Below, one piece after another: positions 43,614 to 52,779 of a stretch of 64,000 bases of DNA. The stretch is from Chthoniobacter flavus Ellin428. Its GTDB lineage: Bacteria; Verrucomicrobiota; Verrucomicrobiia; Chthoniobacterales; Chthoniobacteraceae. The first letter of the stretch is position 1. The number at the start of each line of letters is the position of its first letter. A program made the position numbers and the translations under genes. The stretch is from contig NZ_ABVL01000009.1 in assembly GCF_000173075.1 (NCBI RefSeq), positions 204,903-268,902 on the forward strand, read 5' to 3'. The notes beneath the pieces are model-generated. The model saw nothing but the letters and a program-made list of their open reading frames with translations. It had not been told where the DNA came from and did no database searches.

Positions 43614-44215
43614 GCGAGGAGCTGGGCGAGGCGCTGCCGGGCGTGGGCCACAATCGGCAGGCCGTGCGCGAATGTCAGTAGTTCAAAGGGAATCCGCAAC
43701 AGTTTTCCCAAGGCCTGACGCATTTCCTTGGGATCGGTGCAATATTTGTCGGGCAACAAGGCGAAACCATACGGCGGGAGATGGATGAGCGCGTCGCCCA
43801 GATGAACGGCGTCGCCCCGGTGCAGGGCGATCTCGCCCGCAGCCGCGCCCGGAATGGTGAGGACGGTGAACTCGTCGAGCACCGTGTCGCCGTCGGCCAC
43901 AGTGTGGTCGGGCGTGAGGGAGAACTCCGCCGCCGCATCTGCATGGGCATAAATGGGAATAGAATAGCGCTTTCGGTAATCCTCCGCAGCGCGCTCGTGA
44001 TTGCCACTGGTGAGAATGATTGCGCGCGGAGGAGCGATGGCGAGCAACTCGGCTTCCGCGTCTTTTCGCAGCGGGATGGGGTCGACGAAGACGAACCCTT
44101 TTTCCGTGCGGCACGCACAGCACGTGAGGTCGGTCTTTACCGCCTTCTCATAAGCCTGCCAGAGGAAGAGATCGGGACGGAGTTGATGAAATTCGTCAGC
44201 GCAGGATTTCGACAT
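43610..44215 (-). CDS. degenerate metallo-beta-lactamase-fold protein
   Basis: 201 residues from MSKSCADEF. It resembles MBL-fold hydrolases (GFVFVDPIPL, AIILTSGNHERAAEDYRKRYSIPIYAH, VADGDTVLDEFTVLTIPGAAAGEIALHRGDAVHLGDALI, LLTFAHGLPI). The usual HxHxDH zinc motif is replaced by SGNHERA. Some metal ligands remain, so it could bind one metal or none. The reaction cannot be assigned. Confidence 0.72.
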   Translation of the reverse strand: MSKSCADEFHQLRPDLFLWQAYEKAVKTDLTCCACRTEKGFVFVDPIPLRKDAEAELLAIAPPRAIILTSGNHERAAEDYRKRYSIPIYAHADAAAEFSLTPDHTVADGDTVLDEFTVLTIPGAAAGEIALHRGDAVHLGDALIHLPPYGFALLPDKYCTDPKEMRQALGKLLRIPFELLTFAHGLPIVAHARQRLAQLLA

Positions 44216-44243
44216 TCCACTGATGTAATGAGAACGCGAGTCC

Positions 44244-44870
44244 TCAAAGCAATCGTCTGAGATCCTCGGGTAACACAATATCGTACAAGCCGGCTTTGGG
44301 CGGATGCGAGATTTGTTTCAAGCCGATCTCCAACGCGGTCCAATGCGACGCAGGAATTCTCGCCTTCATTTTCTCACACAGCTCCGCGTCGCGGCTCATG
44401 CAGTCGATGACAATCGGCGTGAAGGTTTCCCAGCGGCCCAATCTCTCGGAATCCTTGCCTCGCCGATAACTCGAAACGCTGGCGAAGCGCTGCCCATCGT
44501 GCACCCCGCCACGGATCAATTGCAGCTTTTCGCCAATGACTCGGATCACGGTAAATCGATGCTGCAGGCCCGTGTCGAGGGCGGTGTAGGTTGCGACGAG
44601 CCGCCGTTTTGAATCCAGAACGATGGTAGGGTTCGTGTCTCCGTATTGAAACCACTCCTTCATCCGGAGCCAATTCAGGCCCCCATTTAGCAGAGGAATT
44701 CGGTGCCAGGCAAAGGGCAGAAAGCTGCTCAGGTACCGCCACCTCCGTTCCACAAAGGAGCGCCCGAAATATCTCGCATAATCCGCCCGGGTAATGTGGC
44801 ACTGACCGGGCAGCGTGGCGTACGTGGAATTGTCGCGGGTCTTGGCATCCATACGACGTGGAGTAGGCAT
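44244..44870 (-). CDS. protein of unknown function
   Basis: 208 residues. An aromatic, basic middle (FGRSFVERRWRYLSSFLPFAWHRIPLLNGG) is followed by strand-rich sequence (TIVLDSKRRLVATYTALDTG, FTVIRVIGEKLQLIRGG). No signal peptide, no motif I recognise. It lies 28 nt upstream of the MBL-like gene on the same strand. Confidence 0.6.
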   Translation of the reverse strand: MPTPRRMDAKTRDNSTYATLPGQCHITRADYARYFGRSFVERRWRYLSSFLPFAWHRIPLLNGGLNWLRMKEWFQYGDTNPTIVLDSKRRLVATYTALDTGLQHRFTVIRVIGEKLQLIRGGVHDGQRFASVSSYRRGKDSERLGRWETFTPIVIDCMSRDAELCEKMKARIPASHWTALEIGLKQISHPPKAGLYDIVLPEDLRRLL

Positions 44871-44927
44871 GTGCGGGAAGGGATCAAGAGCGATCTTCGG
44901 CTACACGGTTTGGTCTTGCTTGGCAGC

Positions 44928-44958
44928 AAAAAAGGGACCGCATCGCTGCGGTCCCTTT
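44928..44958 (-). terminator. rho-independent terminator after clpC
   Basis: On the minus strand, AAAGGGACCGCA pairs with TGCGGTCCCTTT over a 4-nt loop, followed by a T-run, 39 nt past the clpC stop. Confidence 0.85.
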
Positions 44959-44996
44959 GGTGATTTCTGTGCCTTTTGTGGCAACCCCTTTCGGCC

Positions 44997-47487
44997 TTAG
45001 CTCGCGCCGGCGGGTTCTTCCTTGATCGGCGTTTTCGCGTGGAAGGTCAGCTTGCCCTTGTCGGCGCTGACTTCGGCGGTGTCGCCGGGCTTGATGTTGC
45101 CGCGCAGGATTTCCTCGGCCATCGGGTCTTCGAGGTAACGTTCCACCGCCCGGCGCATCGGACGCGCACCATAGGCCGGGTCGTAGCCCTTCTCGATGAG
45201 GAGCTCCTTCGCCTTCTCGTCGAGGGCGAGGTGGATATCCTTGCCCTTGATGCGAGTGGCGACCTTCTTGATCTCGAGGTCGACGATCTGCAGGAGCTCG
45301 GGTTTGCCCAGCGTGTGGAAGACGATGAGGTCGTCCAGACGGTTTACAAACTCCGGCTTCAGCACACGCTTGGCCTCTTCGAGGATCTTGTCCTTCATCA
45401 CGTCGTAAGCCTGCTCGTCCTTGGTGGACATGGCACCGAAGCCCATCGTCGTCGACTTCTTGATCAACTCAGCGCCGATGTTCGAAGTCATGATGATGAT
45501 CGTGTTGCGGAAGTCGATCTTGCGGCCGAGTGAATCGGTCACCTTGCCCTCTTCCAGGATCTGGAGCAGGAGGTGCATCACATCAGGGTGCGCCTTCTCG
45601 ATTTCGTCAAAGAGCACGACCGAGTACGGGCGGCGCCGCACGGCCTCGGAGAGCTGACCGCCCTCTTCGTAACCGACATAGCCCGGAGGCGAGCCGATCA
45701 ACCGGGAAGCGGTGAACTTCTCCATGTACTCCGACATGTCGATCTGGATGAGCGCGTCGCGATCGCCGAACATGAACTCGGCGAGCGTCTGCGCCAGGAA
45801 GGTTTTACCCACACCAGTCGGGCCGAGGAAGATGAACGAACCGATCGGGCGGCGCGGATCCTTGAGGTCCGCACGGCTGCGGCGCAGGGCCTTGCTGATC
45901 GCAATGACCGCTTCGTCCTGGCCGATGACCTTGCCCTTGAGCTCGCCTTCCATGGCGAGGAGCTTCTGCGTTTCCGCCTGCTCCATGCGGTTGAGCGGCA
46001 CACCGGTCCACTTGGACACGACATGCATGATGTCGTCTTCGGTCACGAAGACTTCCTTCTCTTCTCGCTGTTCGCGCCATTCGGTGAGGATGCGCTCGAG
46101 CTTTTCCTTGGCCTTCTTCTTCGTCGTCGCGCAAGGCGGCGGCTTTCTCGAAGTCCTGGGCCTTGATCGCGCCTTCCTTGCGGCCGCGGATGTCCTCGAT
46201 CTCCTTCTCGATTTCCTTCACGTCCGGCGGACGGGTCATCGCGCCGATCCGGGCGCGAGCACCCGCTTCGTCCATGACGTCGATCGCCTTGTCGGGCAGG
46301 AAACGTCCCGTGAGATAACGGTCACTGAGCTTGGCGGCCTGTTCGAGCGCATCGTCGGTGAACTTCGCCTTGTGGTGCGCCTCGTACTTCCCACGCAGGC
46401 CCTTAAGGATAAGGATGGTCTCTTCGACGCTCGGGGCCTCAACCTTCACCTGCTGGAAGCGGCGCTCCAGCGCGGCGTCCTTCTCGATATACTTGCGATA
46501 TTCGTTGAGCGTCGTGGCGCCCACGCACTGCATCTCGCCACGGCTGAGCGCAGGCTTGATGATATTGCTGGCGTCCATCGCGCCTTCGGCCGAGCCGGCG
46601 CCGACGATGGTATGGAGCTCATCGATGAAGAGGATGACATTCTTGGTGCGACGGATCTCGTCCATCACCGCCTTGATGCGTTCCTCAAACTGGCCACGAT
46701 ACTTCGTGCCCGCGACCATCAGGGCGAGGTCGAGGGTGATCACTTTTTTGTCGCGGAGCAGCTCCGGCACGTTGCCGCTGGAGATCTCCTGGGCGAGGCC
46801 CTCGACGATCGCCGTCTTGCCCACACCGGCTTCGCCGATGAGGACGGGGTTGTTCTTCGTGCGGCGGCAGAGCACCTGGATCACGCGTTCGATTTCGCTC
46901 GCGCGGCCGATGACCGGGTCGATCTCGCCCTTCTTGGCGAGCTCGGTGAGATCGCGGCCGAAGGCACGCAGGGCGGGAGTCTTCACTTCCTTGCCCCCGC
47001 GCTGTTGCGGTTCCTGCTGCTGTTCCTGTTCCGCCTCCGGCGGAGTGAAATTCGGGTCGAGTTCCTTGAGGATCTCGTTGCGGGTGCGCTCGATGTCGAC
47101 TTCGAGATTCTTCAGCACGCGCGCGGCCACGCCTTCACCCTCGCGGAGCAGGCCGAGCAGGATGTGCTCGGTGCCCACATACGAGTGGTTCAGCGACTTG
47201 GCTTCCTTGCCGGCCAGGGCCAGCACTTTCTTCACACGCGGTGTGTAAGGAATGTTCCCCACCATCTTTGTCTCAGGTCCACTTCCGACCTGTTTCTCGA
47301 CTTCCATGCGCACGGTTTCGAGGTCGAGCCCCATTTTCTGGAGGACGTTGACCGCGACACCCTGCCCGAGCTTAATGAGGCCGAGCAGCAGATGCTCGGT
47401 CCCCACATAGTTGTGATTAAACCGGTCAGCTTCCTTGCGGGCAAGCGCCAGGACCTGTTGAGCACGCGGTGTGAAGTTGTTCATCAT
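44997..47487 (-). pseudogene. clpC: ClpC-type AAA+ unfoldase, frameshifted in the middle domain
   Basis: Unfoldase that feeds proteins to ClpP. Two Clp_N repeats (residues about 4-145, [30 protein letters not shown] type) are followed by D1 with Walker A GEAGVGKT (208-215). A UVR-containing middle domain ([18 protein letters not shown]) marks ClpC rather than ClpA. D2 has [16 protein letters not shown]. One extra A near 46,127 splits the frame at this UVR helix; removing it gives about 830 aa. Likely a sequence error in an essential-type gene. McsA and McsB are encoded 8-9 kb away. Confidence 0.93.
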
Positions 47488-47807
47488 TTTTGACTAGAGC
47501 GTTCTCCGTGCCCGCCGCCTTCCTCGCGTGTCGCGGAGGCCGCAGCGATCTCGGGAACACCCCCAATTTGAAATGAATACGCGTCGGGCGCAAGATAGGA
47601 CCGGGCTTTTCAAGAGAATATTTTCGACCCAGGGTCGGTCGAAGCCTCTGAAAATTTTTCGTAATAGGACGAAAACCGGCCATCTGTCCGGGCGCGAATC
47701 GGTACTATTTGGCGCAGATATGCGAAGATAGGGACAGCCAAAGCGGACAATTTGGCGCGTAAAACGAACACGCGGAACGGCTGCCCGCCTCTTCTGCACG
47801 ACCGGTC
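47488..47807. other. clpC upstream region, no gene seen
   Basis: A 320-nt gap, relatively AT-rich. A short palindrome CGACCCAGGGTCGG lies near 47,626. I see no CIRCE element and no clear CtsR-type heptad operator, so heat-shock control of clpC cannot be read here. Confidence 0.4.
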
Positions 47808-48704
47808 TCAGCCACTCGTGATCGCCCGGCGGATGGTGCTCAGCGGTGCATGGTCGTCAAAGCTCACCGTCTTGCCGTGCCGCACCACGCCCAGCTCTTT
47901 CCACAGGGCTGGCAGGTCCACCTTTACCGGTTTCGCCTTCATCTCGTCGTAGAGCTCCCGCAGCACCGGCACCCCGGTGGCCGCATCGCCGATGGCAATG
48001 ACCCGGTCGATATTCCAGGCGCTCTCGATGTTTCCACCCGCCTCGCGAATCGCCCGCAGGGCGTGCTCGAGCCCGAAGCGATTCCCTGTCCGCCGCCGAA
48101 TCTCTAAATCCGCCCGCAGGCAAAACAGCGCCCCGCCCCAATAGGTCCGTCCCCAAGTGTGCGTGTGATCCAGCCCGCGATCCCCCGCTTCCGGCTCCCC
48201 TTGGGGCATCCCTTCCACCATGTCGCTCCAGATCCGCTCCGGTGGGAGCAATCCGGCCCGGCAGCGGGCGATCGGCTCGACATACGTCGCGATCCCTTCC
48301 TCGAGCCAGTGGTGCCGATCCGGCAGATTCGGGAACCCGAGATGCAGCATCTCGTGTGTGAGTTGCCAGTCCTCCGCCAGGTCCCCCGCGGTCGCCTTGC
48401 GCCCCAACGAAATGGTAATGATCGCGCCATTCCAACCATTGGTGTAGCCGTCGCTCACGTCGTGCCCATCGGTCAACGTGATGCGCAGGATCGCCCGCTT
48501 GATAGTAAACGTCCCATGATACTTCGCGACGGCGCGCGCGGAATTCTGGATCCATTTCGCCGCCGATTCCTGGAGCGCCGAAGCGGGCGGACTGGTGTAT
48601 TGAACATCCAGCTTTCCGCCCGGCACGACGACTTCCTCCGCGCGGGCTGCCCTCGCAAAGAGCAAGGCGACGACTGGAACCGCAAAGACGGAGAGTAGAC
48701 GCAT
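47808..48704 (-). CDS. exported gluzincin-type metallopeptidase
   Basis: 298 residues from MRLLSVFAVP, with signal peptide ending near ARAARA. The zinc motif H117-E-M-L-H121 (LTHEMLHLGF) is followed 14 residues later by HHWLEEGIATYVEPIAR, where Glu of the EEG is the third ligand, as in gluzincins of the peptidase MA clan. No inhibitor pair is seen. It probably acts in the periplasm or outside. Upstream extension of the frame is not credible. Confidence 0.83.
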   Translation of the reverse strand: MRLLSVFAVPVVALLFARAARAEEVVVPGGKLDVQYTSPPASALQESAAKWIQNSARAVAKYHGTFTIKRAILRITLTDGHDVSDGYTNGWNGAIITISLGRKATAGDLAEDWQLTHEMLHLGFPNLPDRHHWLEEGIATYVEPIARCRAGLLPPERIWSDMVEGMPQGEPEAGDRGLDHTHTWGRTYWGGALFCLRADLEIRRRTGNRFGLEHALRAIREAGGNIESAWNIDRVIAIGDAATGVPVLRELYDEMKAKPVKVDLPALWKELGVVRHGKTVSFDDHAPLSTIRRAITSG

Positions 48705-48916
48705 CCGGCAACATGCCTCATTCTCTCCGTCCCGCCATGGTGGGCTTTTGGCATGACGCTGCGTTTTCACCGGTTCGCTTCCCGCATTTGAGGGTTTAGC
48801 CTTGCCAGCGCTGACCTCTCCGGAGTCAAGCTTGGGAACGTTCCTCGAATGAAAACCCCGGAAGAAAAATGGATGGATCCTGCCTAACCCGAAATCGGGC
48901 CCCGATCCCCACCGAT

Positions 48917-49381
48917 TTACGCGGGATCGTTGGAAACTACTCCATCCCGACTCACCCGGAAATGCCGCACATACACGTTGCCCTTGTACGTCGCCGTCAC
49001 CGTGTAATTGAAAAATCCCATTGCCCACGGTTGCTTCCACCGGCCCGTCCACGCCGGTTCGCCGTTATAGTCCACGTCGCGCGAGCGATATTTGTAGATG
49101 ACGGCACCCTTCACCTTCGCGACCGGCAATTCCACGCGCACTTGCGCGTGACGTGCGATCACCCGCTCGCCCTTGTCCTTGAACGTCGCGCCGGCTTTCA
49201 CCGATTTCTCCGTCAGCTCGCAATCGGGCAAAATCTCGAACGATTTCGAGCGTGCCGCCACCACATCGGCTTCCTTGCGAATCCGCTTCGCTTCCTGGGA
49301 CCAAGTCTCCGCCTGAGTCGTCAGTGGCAGCATCAGCAGACCCATCATTGCGCAGCAGAAAATCCGAAGAGAGCGATTCAT
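48917..49381 (-). CDS. exported protein, function unknown
   Basis: 154 residues with signal peptide IFCCAMMGLLMLPLTTQA. The mature part has a basic helix (WSQEAKRIRKEADVVAARS) then strands (VKGAVIYKYRSRDVDYNG, FFNYTVTATYKGNVYVRHF). No recognised family. Confidence 0.65.
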   Translation of the reverse strand: MNRSLRIFCCAMMGLLMLPLTTQAETWSQEAKRIRKEADVVAARSKSFEILPDCELTEKSVKAGATFKDKGERVIARHAQVRVELPVAKVKGAVIYKYRSRDVDYNGEPAWTGRWKQPWAMGFFNYTVTATYKGNVYVRHFRVSRDGVVSNDPA

Positions 49382-49471
49382 AAAAATGGAGCGCGGAGGA
49401 TGGCAGCCAGCGGCGAAAAGTGTCAGGTTAAATTTCGGTGACGACAGCCCTTATCACGACTGCTTCCGCAT

Positions 49472-49711
49472 ATGAACACGCCCACCCTCGCCCTACTCGA
49501 AACGCGTCTGCATCGCGTCGAACGCCAGAATCGATTGCTCCTCGCACTGCTCTATGCACTCCTCGGCCTGACTTTGCTCGGCGCGACCAAAGGCGGCGGC
49601 AATGTCATCACTGTCGATGAAATCCGCACGCACCGCCTATCTCTCATCAACGACAAGGGCGACGTCGTCCACAACTGGGCGGTGCACGGTGGGTGGGTCA
49701 TCGAGAAGTAA
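49472..49711 (+). CDS. small single-helix membrane protein
   Basis: 79 residues. A charged start (TRLHRVERQN) leads to one membrane helix (LLLALLYALLGLTLLGAT) and a short external part (NVITVDEIRTHRLSLINDKGDVVHNW). The RLSLINDKG pattern is common in small exported proteins of this phylum (recollection). No function. Confidence 0.6.
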   Translation: MNTPTLALLETRLHRVERQNRLLLALLYALLGLTLLGATKGGGNVITVDEIRTHRLSLINDKGDVVHNWAVHGGWVIEK

Positions 49712-50076
49712 CGCCGGATATTCCTCGAAACTCTCATGGCCGATCTCAAGCACGTGCCCGGGCGAGGAGACTCGCCGAGGGACGTCACCTCGCCCGTCTC
49801 GCCAACGACACCAAGTGGGGAGAATTCTTCGCGGAAATCGAACGATTGGAAATTCCCGTGCAACTAAAACTCCTTTACGAAAGCGAAGCGTATCGCGCGA
49901 CGAGAGTTTGGGTTCCGGTCGCCAATTACGTCGACAGTCCCGATGGCCCGGAATTGTTCGTCTTCGTCGAATGGGTGAGGTCGTCCGCCGTCGAGGAGAT
50001 ATCCAAACTGGCCCGGAGCATCGGATTGGAATACACCATCGAAGACTCCAAAATCACCGTCTACGGCTACCGCTAG
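49693..50076 (+). CDS. small protein, possibly DUF6678-like
   Basis: The reliable part begins near LARLANDTKWGEFFAEIERL and runs through LKLLYESEAYRATRVWVPV to the end. The NDTKW start resembles the DUF6678 group (tentative recollection). The N-terminal third overlaps the previous gene and low-quality sequence, so the start is unknown; it may begin at 49,735 after a further indel. Confidence 0.55.
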   Translation: MGHREVTPDIPRNSHGRSQARARARRLAEGRHLARLANDTKWGEFFAEIERLEIPVQLKLLYESEAYRATRVWVPVANYVDSPDGPELFVFVEWVRSSAVEEISKLARSIGLEYTIEDSKITVYGYR

Positions 50077-50166
50077 GCTGAATCGACATTCATCTGAGGT
50101 TCGCGACGGCGGTTCTTCTTCTCGCGAAGCGATGCTCCTCGGATGCCAGTTTGACCCCAATTCAAC

Positions 50167-50638
50167 CTAGTGATGATGCCCGTGGTAGTGGCCGTAGTAA
50201 TGGCTGTGGTAGCCATAGTAATGGCCGTAACGGTGCCCACCAAAGGCGAACGTCACCCCCGACCCGTAGTAGTAAGGATATCCGTAGCCGTAGCCGTAGT
50301 AAGGATACCCGTAATCATAATCGTACGGGTAGTACGACGAATAATAGTATGACGGGTAATAGTAGGGGTAATAGCCGGAGAAAAAGACTCGCGAGCCGTG
50401 GAAATGGCCGTCGTGATAGTAATGACCACCACCGTGGTAGTAGGAGTGTCCGCCGCCCCCATGCCATCCCCCACCCCCATGCCATCCCCCACCCCCATGC
50501 CATCCCCCACCCCCATGCCATCCCCCACCTCCGATGCCATCCGCCACCACCGCCGTGGGCGTGAACCTGCGCTGGCATGCCGATGACCAGCGCAACCGCA
50601 GCGATCGCTGCGATCAGGAATCGTCTTGGCGCTTTCAT
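50167..50638 (-). pseudogene. secreted Gly/His/Tyr-rich protein, frameshifted
   Basis: The signal peptide MKAPRRFLIAAIAAVALVIG ends near VHAHGGGGGWH. The frame then slips; one extra C near 50,543 accounts for it. In the restored frame, GGGGWH units repeat four or five times. A His/Tyr-rich mature part follows (HSYYHGGGHYYHDGHFHG, then Tyr/Pro/Ser and Tyr/Gly blocks), ending in HYHGHHH. About 155 aa. Such chains may bind metal ions or crosslink in the envelope; this is an inference. Confidence 0.75.
50455..50540. repeat. 18-nt tandem repeat in coding sequence
   Basis: ATGCCATCCCCCACCCCC repeats four times with slight drift in the last unit. Each unit encodes GGGGWH on the minus strand. It is a slippage-prone minisatellite. 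Confidence 0.9.
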
Positions 50639-50819
50639 TGTTTTGTTCTGGTTAAGGATCCCACGCCGGTCTGGCGACGCGGGTTTTTCAAAAAAAACTG
50701 GAGTCGAAAGCCAACGTTGGGCTGCTTGCGGCACTTGGCAAGTAAACGAATCATCCCCGGCCTCATTGTCATTTGCCCGTAGAAGTGGTGTGATCCCAGC
50801 AGCGTATCCCTTCCGCCGC

Positions 50820-51248
50820 ATGATTTTCACTGCCCTCCCAAAAATCGCCGTCCCTCCTCTGTTCGCGCTGCTCGTAGCGCTGCCGCTCCGCACTCACGCG
50901 GCCGATTCCGTGGCCACGGCCGAGGCCGCCATTGAGCGTTTCCGCGCAGCTTGCGATGGCGAAATCGCCAAAGCCGCGCCGGCCGATAAGGCGAAGCTCA
51001 TCCGTACGATGCGCGATTCACAGTTCCTCATGGTCGCCCGCAAGTCGCATGACGACATTGCCGATTTCACCGATCCCAAGTTTGTCTCCGCGATCGCGAA
51101 GAATACGCTCTTCGGCTCGCAGGCCGCCCTCGCCCAATCCACCGGCGACATCTGGGTGCTCACCTACGGCAACATGCACAGTCTCGCTGTGTATCTCGAC
51201 GCCACTTCCGGTACGGTGCTGTGTGTGGCCTTGATCCCGGAAGGATAG
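50820..51248 (+). CDS. exported protein, function unknown
   Basis: 142 residues with signal peptide PPLFALLVALPLRTHA. The mature chain has an Ala/Arg-rich helix (AEAAIERFRAACDGEIAKAAPADKAKL) then FLMVARKSHDDIADF and DIWVLTYGNMHSLAVYLD. No family recognised. Confidence 0.65.
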   Translation: MIFTALPKIAVPPLFALLVALPLRTHAADSVATAEAAIERFRAACDGEIAKAAPADKAKLIRTMRDSQFLMVARKSHDDIADFTDPKFVSAIAKNTLFGSQAALAQSTGDIWVLTYGNMHSLAVYLDATSGTVLCVALIPEG

Positions 51249-51292
51249 AGGCCACTGGAACGCGGCGGGGCCTTTCCGCCGAGACCGCCAAG

Positions 51293-51766
51293 ATGATGAA
51301 CCTGCAGGACATCGAGTTTCGAACTCTCGACTACTCCAACGACGTGGAGATGCGCACCTACCTGCGTCTGTTCTGGGAAATCCCACTCGAGCACAACGAA
51401 TACTTCACGCGCCGCTCCGAAGCCTTCCTCGCGGATTACATGGAGACCGCGCGGAAGACCGAGACGCCGGATAACTGCTACTCCGGCATCGCGCTGCACC
51501 GGGGCGAGATCGTCGGCCTGCACATCGTGCGACGATTCGAAGAATGGGAACAGATCGGCGCGCACATCGTGGCCCTGTGGGTGCATCCCGAATATCGTGG
51601 CCTCGGCATCGCACGGCACTTCAAGACCGAGGGAGAAAACTGGGCCCGGTCCGTCGACGCAACCTTCCTAAATTCCAATGTCCACACCGGCAATCACCGC
51701 ATGTTGGAAATCGCCAGGCAGGCAGGCTTCACGCCCTTCCGGATCAACCTGCGCAAGCGGCTGTGA
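51293..51766 (+). CDS. GNAT-family acetyltransferase
   Basis: 157 residues from MMNLQDIEF. GNAT motif A is visible as HIVALWVHPEYRGLGIARHFKTEGENWA, with the Q/RxxGxG/A loop as RGLGIA, and the C-terminal LNSNVHTGNHRMLEIARQAGFTPFRINL. The acceptor is unknown. Confidence 0.88.
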   Translation: MMNLQDIEFRTLDYSNDVEMRTYLRLFWEIPLEHNEYFTRRSEAFLADYMETARKTETPDNCYSGIALHRGEIVGLHIVRRFEEWEQIGAHIVALWVHPEYRGLGIARHFKTEGENWARSVDATFLNSNVHTGNHRMLEIARQAGFTPFRINLRKRL

Positions 51767-51947
51767 GGTCAACGTCGAGACGGCAGAGAGTTTAAGGCAG
51801 GTAAGCAGGAATGGGCGCCCCTCATCTGCGACGCGGCCACAAGGTCATCGCCCAGCTCATCCTCCAAGGCTGGCCCCATTCGCAGGCGGTGCTGGGTAGC
51901 GCCGCCGTCGTGGGCACCGCCACCGAACGCGTACGGCGCGCGGGTGT

Positions 51948-52556
51948 TCATTCTCCGCCTCGGCGATACTCGTCGAAGTCCTGGCTAAAGCCACGATGAT
52001 TGTCGAAGCCGCCACGACCGCCACCACCGGCTGCGCCGCGGAGGACAGCGCCGATGACCTGGACCACCGGCGATTGCCAGAAGGGCGCATTCCAGAAAGT
52101 GCGTGGCTGGCGCGCGGCGGCAATGGTTGTTTCCTGCTTGGCCTCCATCTCGCGCTGCAACTGGCGGGTATATCGCGCAGCAGTCCCCGAACCCAAGCCA
52201 CCACTGTACATCAATTCATCCCCAGAAGCACCGGATTCCACCATCTTGCGAATGCGCTCCAAATCCTTCTCCTCGTGGACTCTCACGATCTGCTGATTTT
52301 CCTGCACGGTCGCAACTTGGTGGGCTCGATAAACGGCAGCCTTTTGCCGGTCGTAACCGAACCGCCGCTGCATCTCTGGAGACAGTCTCTCGAAATCGAC
52401 CTTCGCGATCCCCTTGTCGTAGACAAAGAGCAGCCCATCCGGCTCGGCTTTCACCTCCTTGATGTGGTGATAGATCGTGCCGTCGCTGGAGCGCAGATCC
52501 TCGGCGAGTGAGCCGATGGCCGGGAGAACGACGACGATGACCAGAAGCAGGCGCAT
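51948..52556 (-). CDS. exported protein, function unknown
   Basis: 202 residues with signal peptide LLLVIVVVLPAIGSLA. The N-terminal mature part (LRSSDGTIYHHIKEVKAEPDGLLFVYDKGIAKVDFERL) is a short beta domain seen in many small PVC secreted proteins. A helix follows (GYDRQKAAVYRAHQ) and a Gly/Arg-rich C-terminus. The 181 nt before it (51,767-51,947) hold no gene I can support. Confidence 0.65.
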   Translation of the reverse strand: MRLLLVIVVVLPAIGSLAEDLRSSDGTIYHHIKEVKAEPDGLLFVYDKGIAKVDFERLSPEMQRRFGYDRQKAAVYRAHQVATVQENQQIVRVHEEKDLERIRKMVESGASGDELMYSGGLGSGTAARYTRQLQREMEAKQETTIAAARQPRTFWNAPFWQSPVVQVIGAVLRGAAGGGGRGGFDNHRGFSQDFDEYRRGGE

Positions 52557-52621
52557 AGTCGGCGGTGTGTGACATGCGTCCGCAAGTTGTGTTCAAACGC
52601 TGCGGCCTTCACAGCGAGGCC

Positions 52622-52775
52622 GAGCCGCAACCAAACGGTTTTCGATTGAGGAGGAGATGAACCACGGATTTCTCGGATTGAAGAATCCGCGGCGACCTCC
52701 AATCCGTGGAATCTGTGAAATCCGTGGTCAAAAAATTTACGCACGTTGCGTACACTTTTCAGGTTGGCACTGCAG
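52622..52775 (+). repeat. composite repeat, copy B (about 150 nt)
   Basis: Same module order as copy A at 24,828-24,985: GCCGCAACCAAACGGTTTTC, GAGGAGATGAACCACGG, CGGATTTCT/CGGATTGAA with a complementary AATCCGTGG/AAATCCGTGG arm, then TCAAAAAATTTACGCACGTT and GCGTACACTTTTCAGGTTGG. It lies in the 3' region of the FAD oxidoreductase. Confidence 0.85.
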
Positions 52776-52779
52776 GGGC

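Noticed and set aside
45712..47493. 593-codon frame opposite clpC
   Set aside because: ClpC motifs are unmistakable on the minus strand.
47488..47807. CIRCE or CtsR operator upstream of clpC
   Set aside because: Neither the TTAGCACTC/GAGTGCTAA pair nor a convincing tandem heptad was found.
51811..51999. 62-codon frame downstream of the acetyltransferase
   Set aside because: It overlaps the 3' part of the exported protein on the other strand and shows no protein-like pattern.
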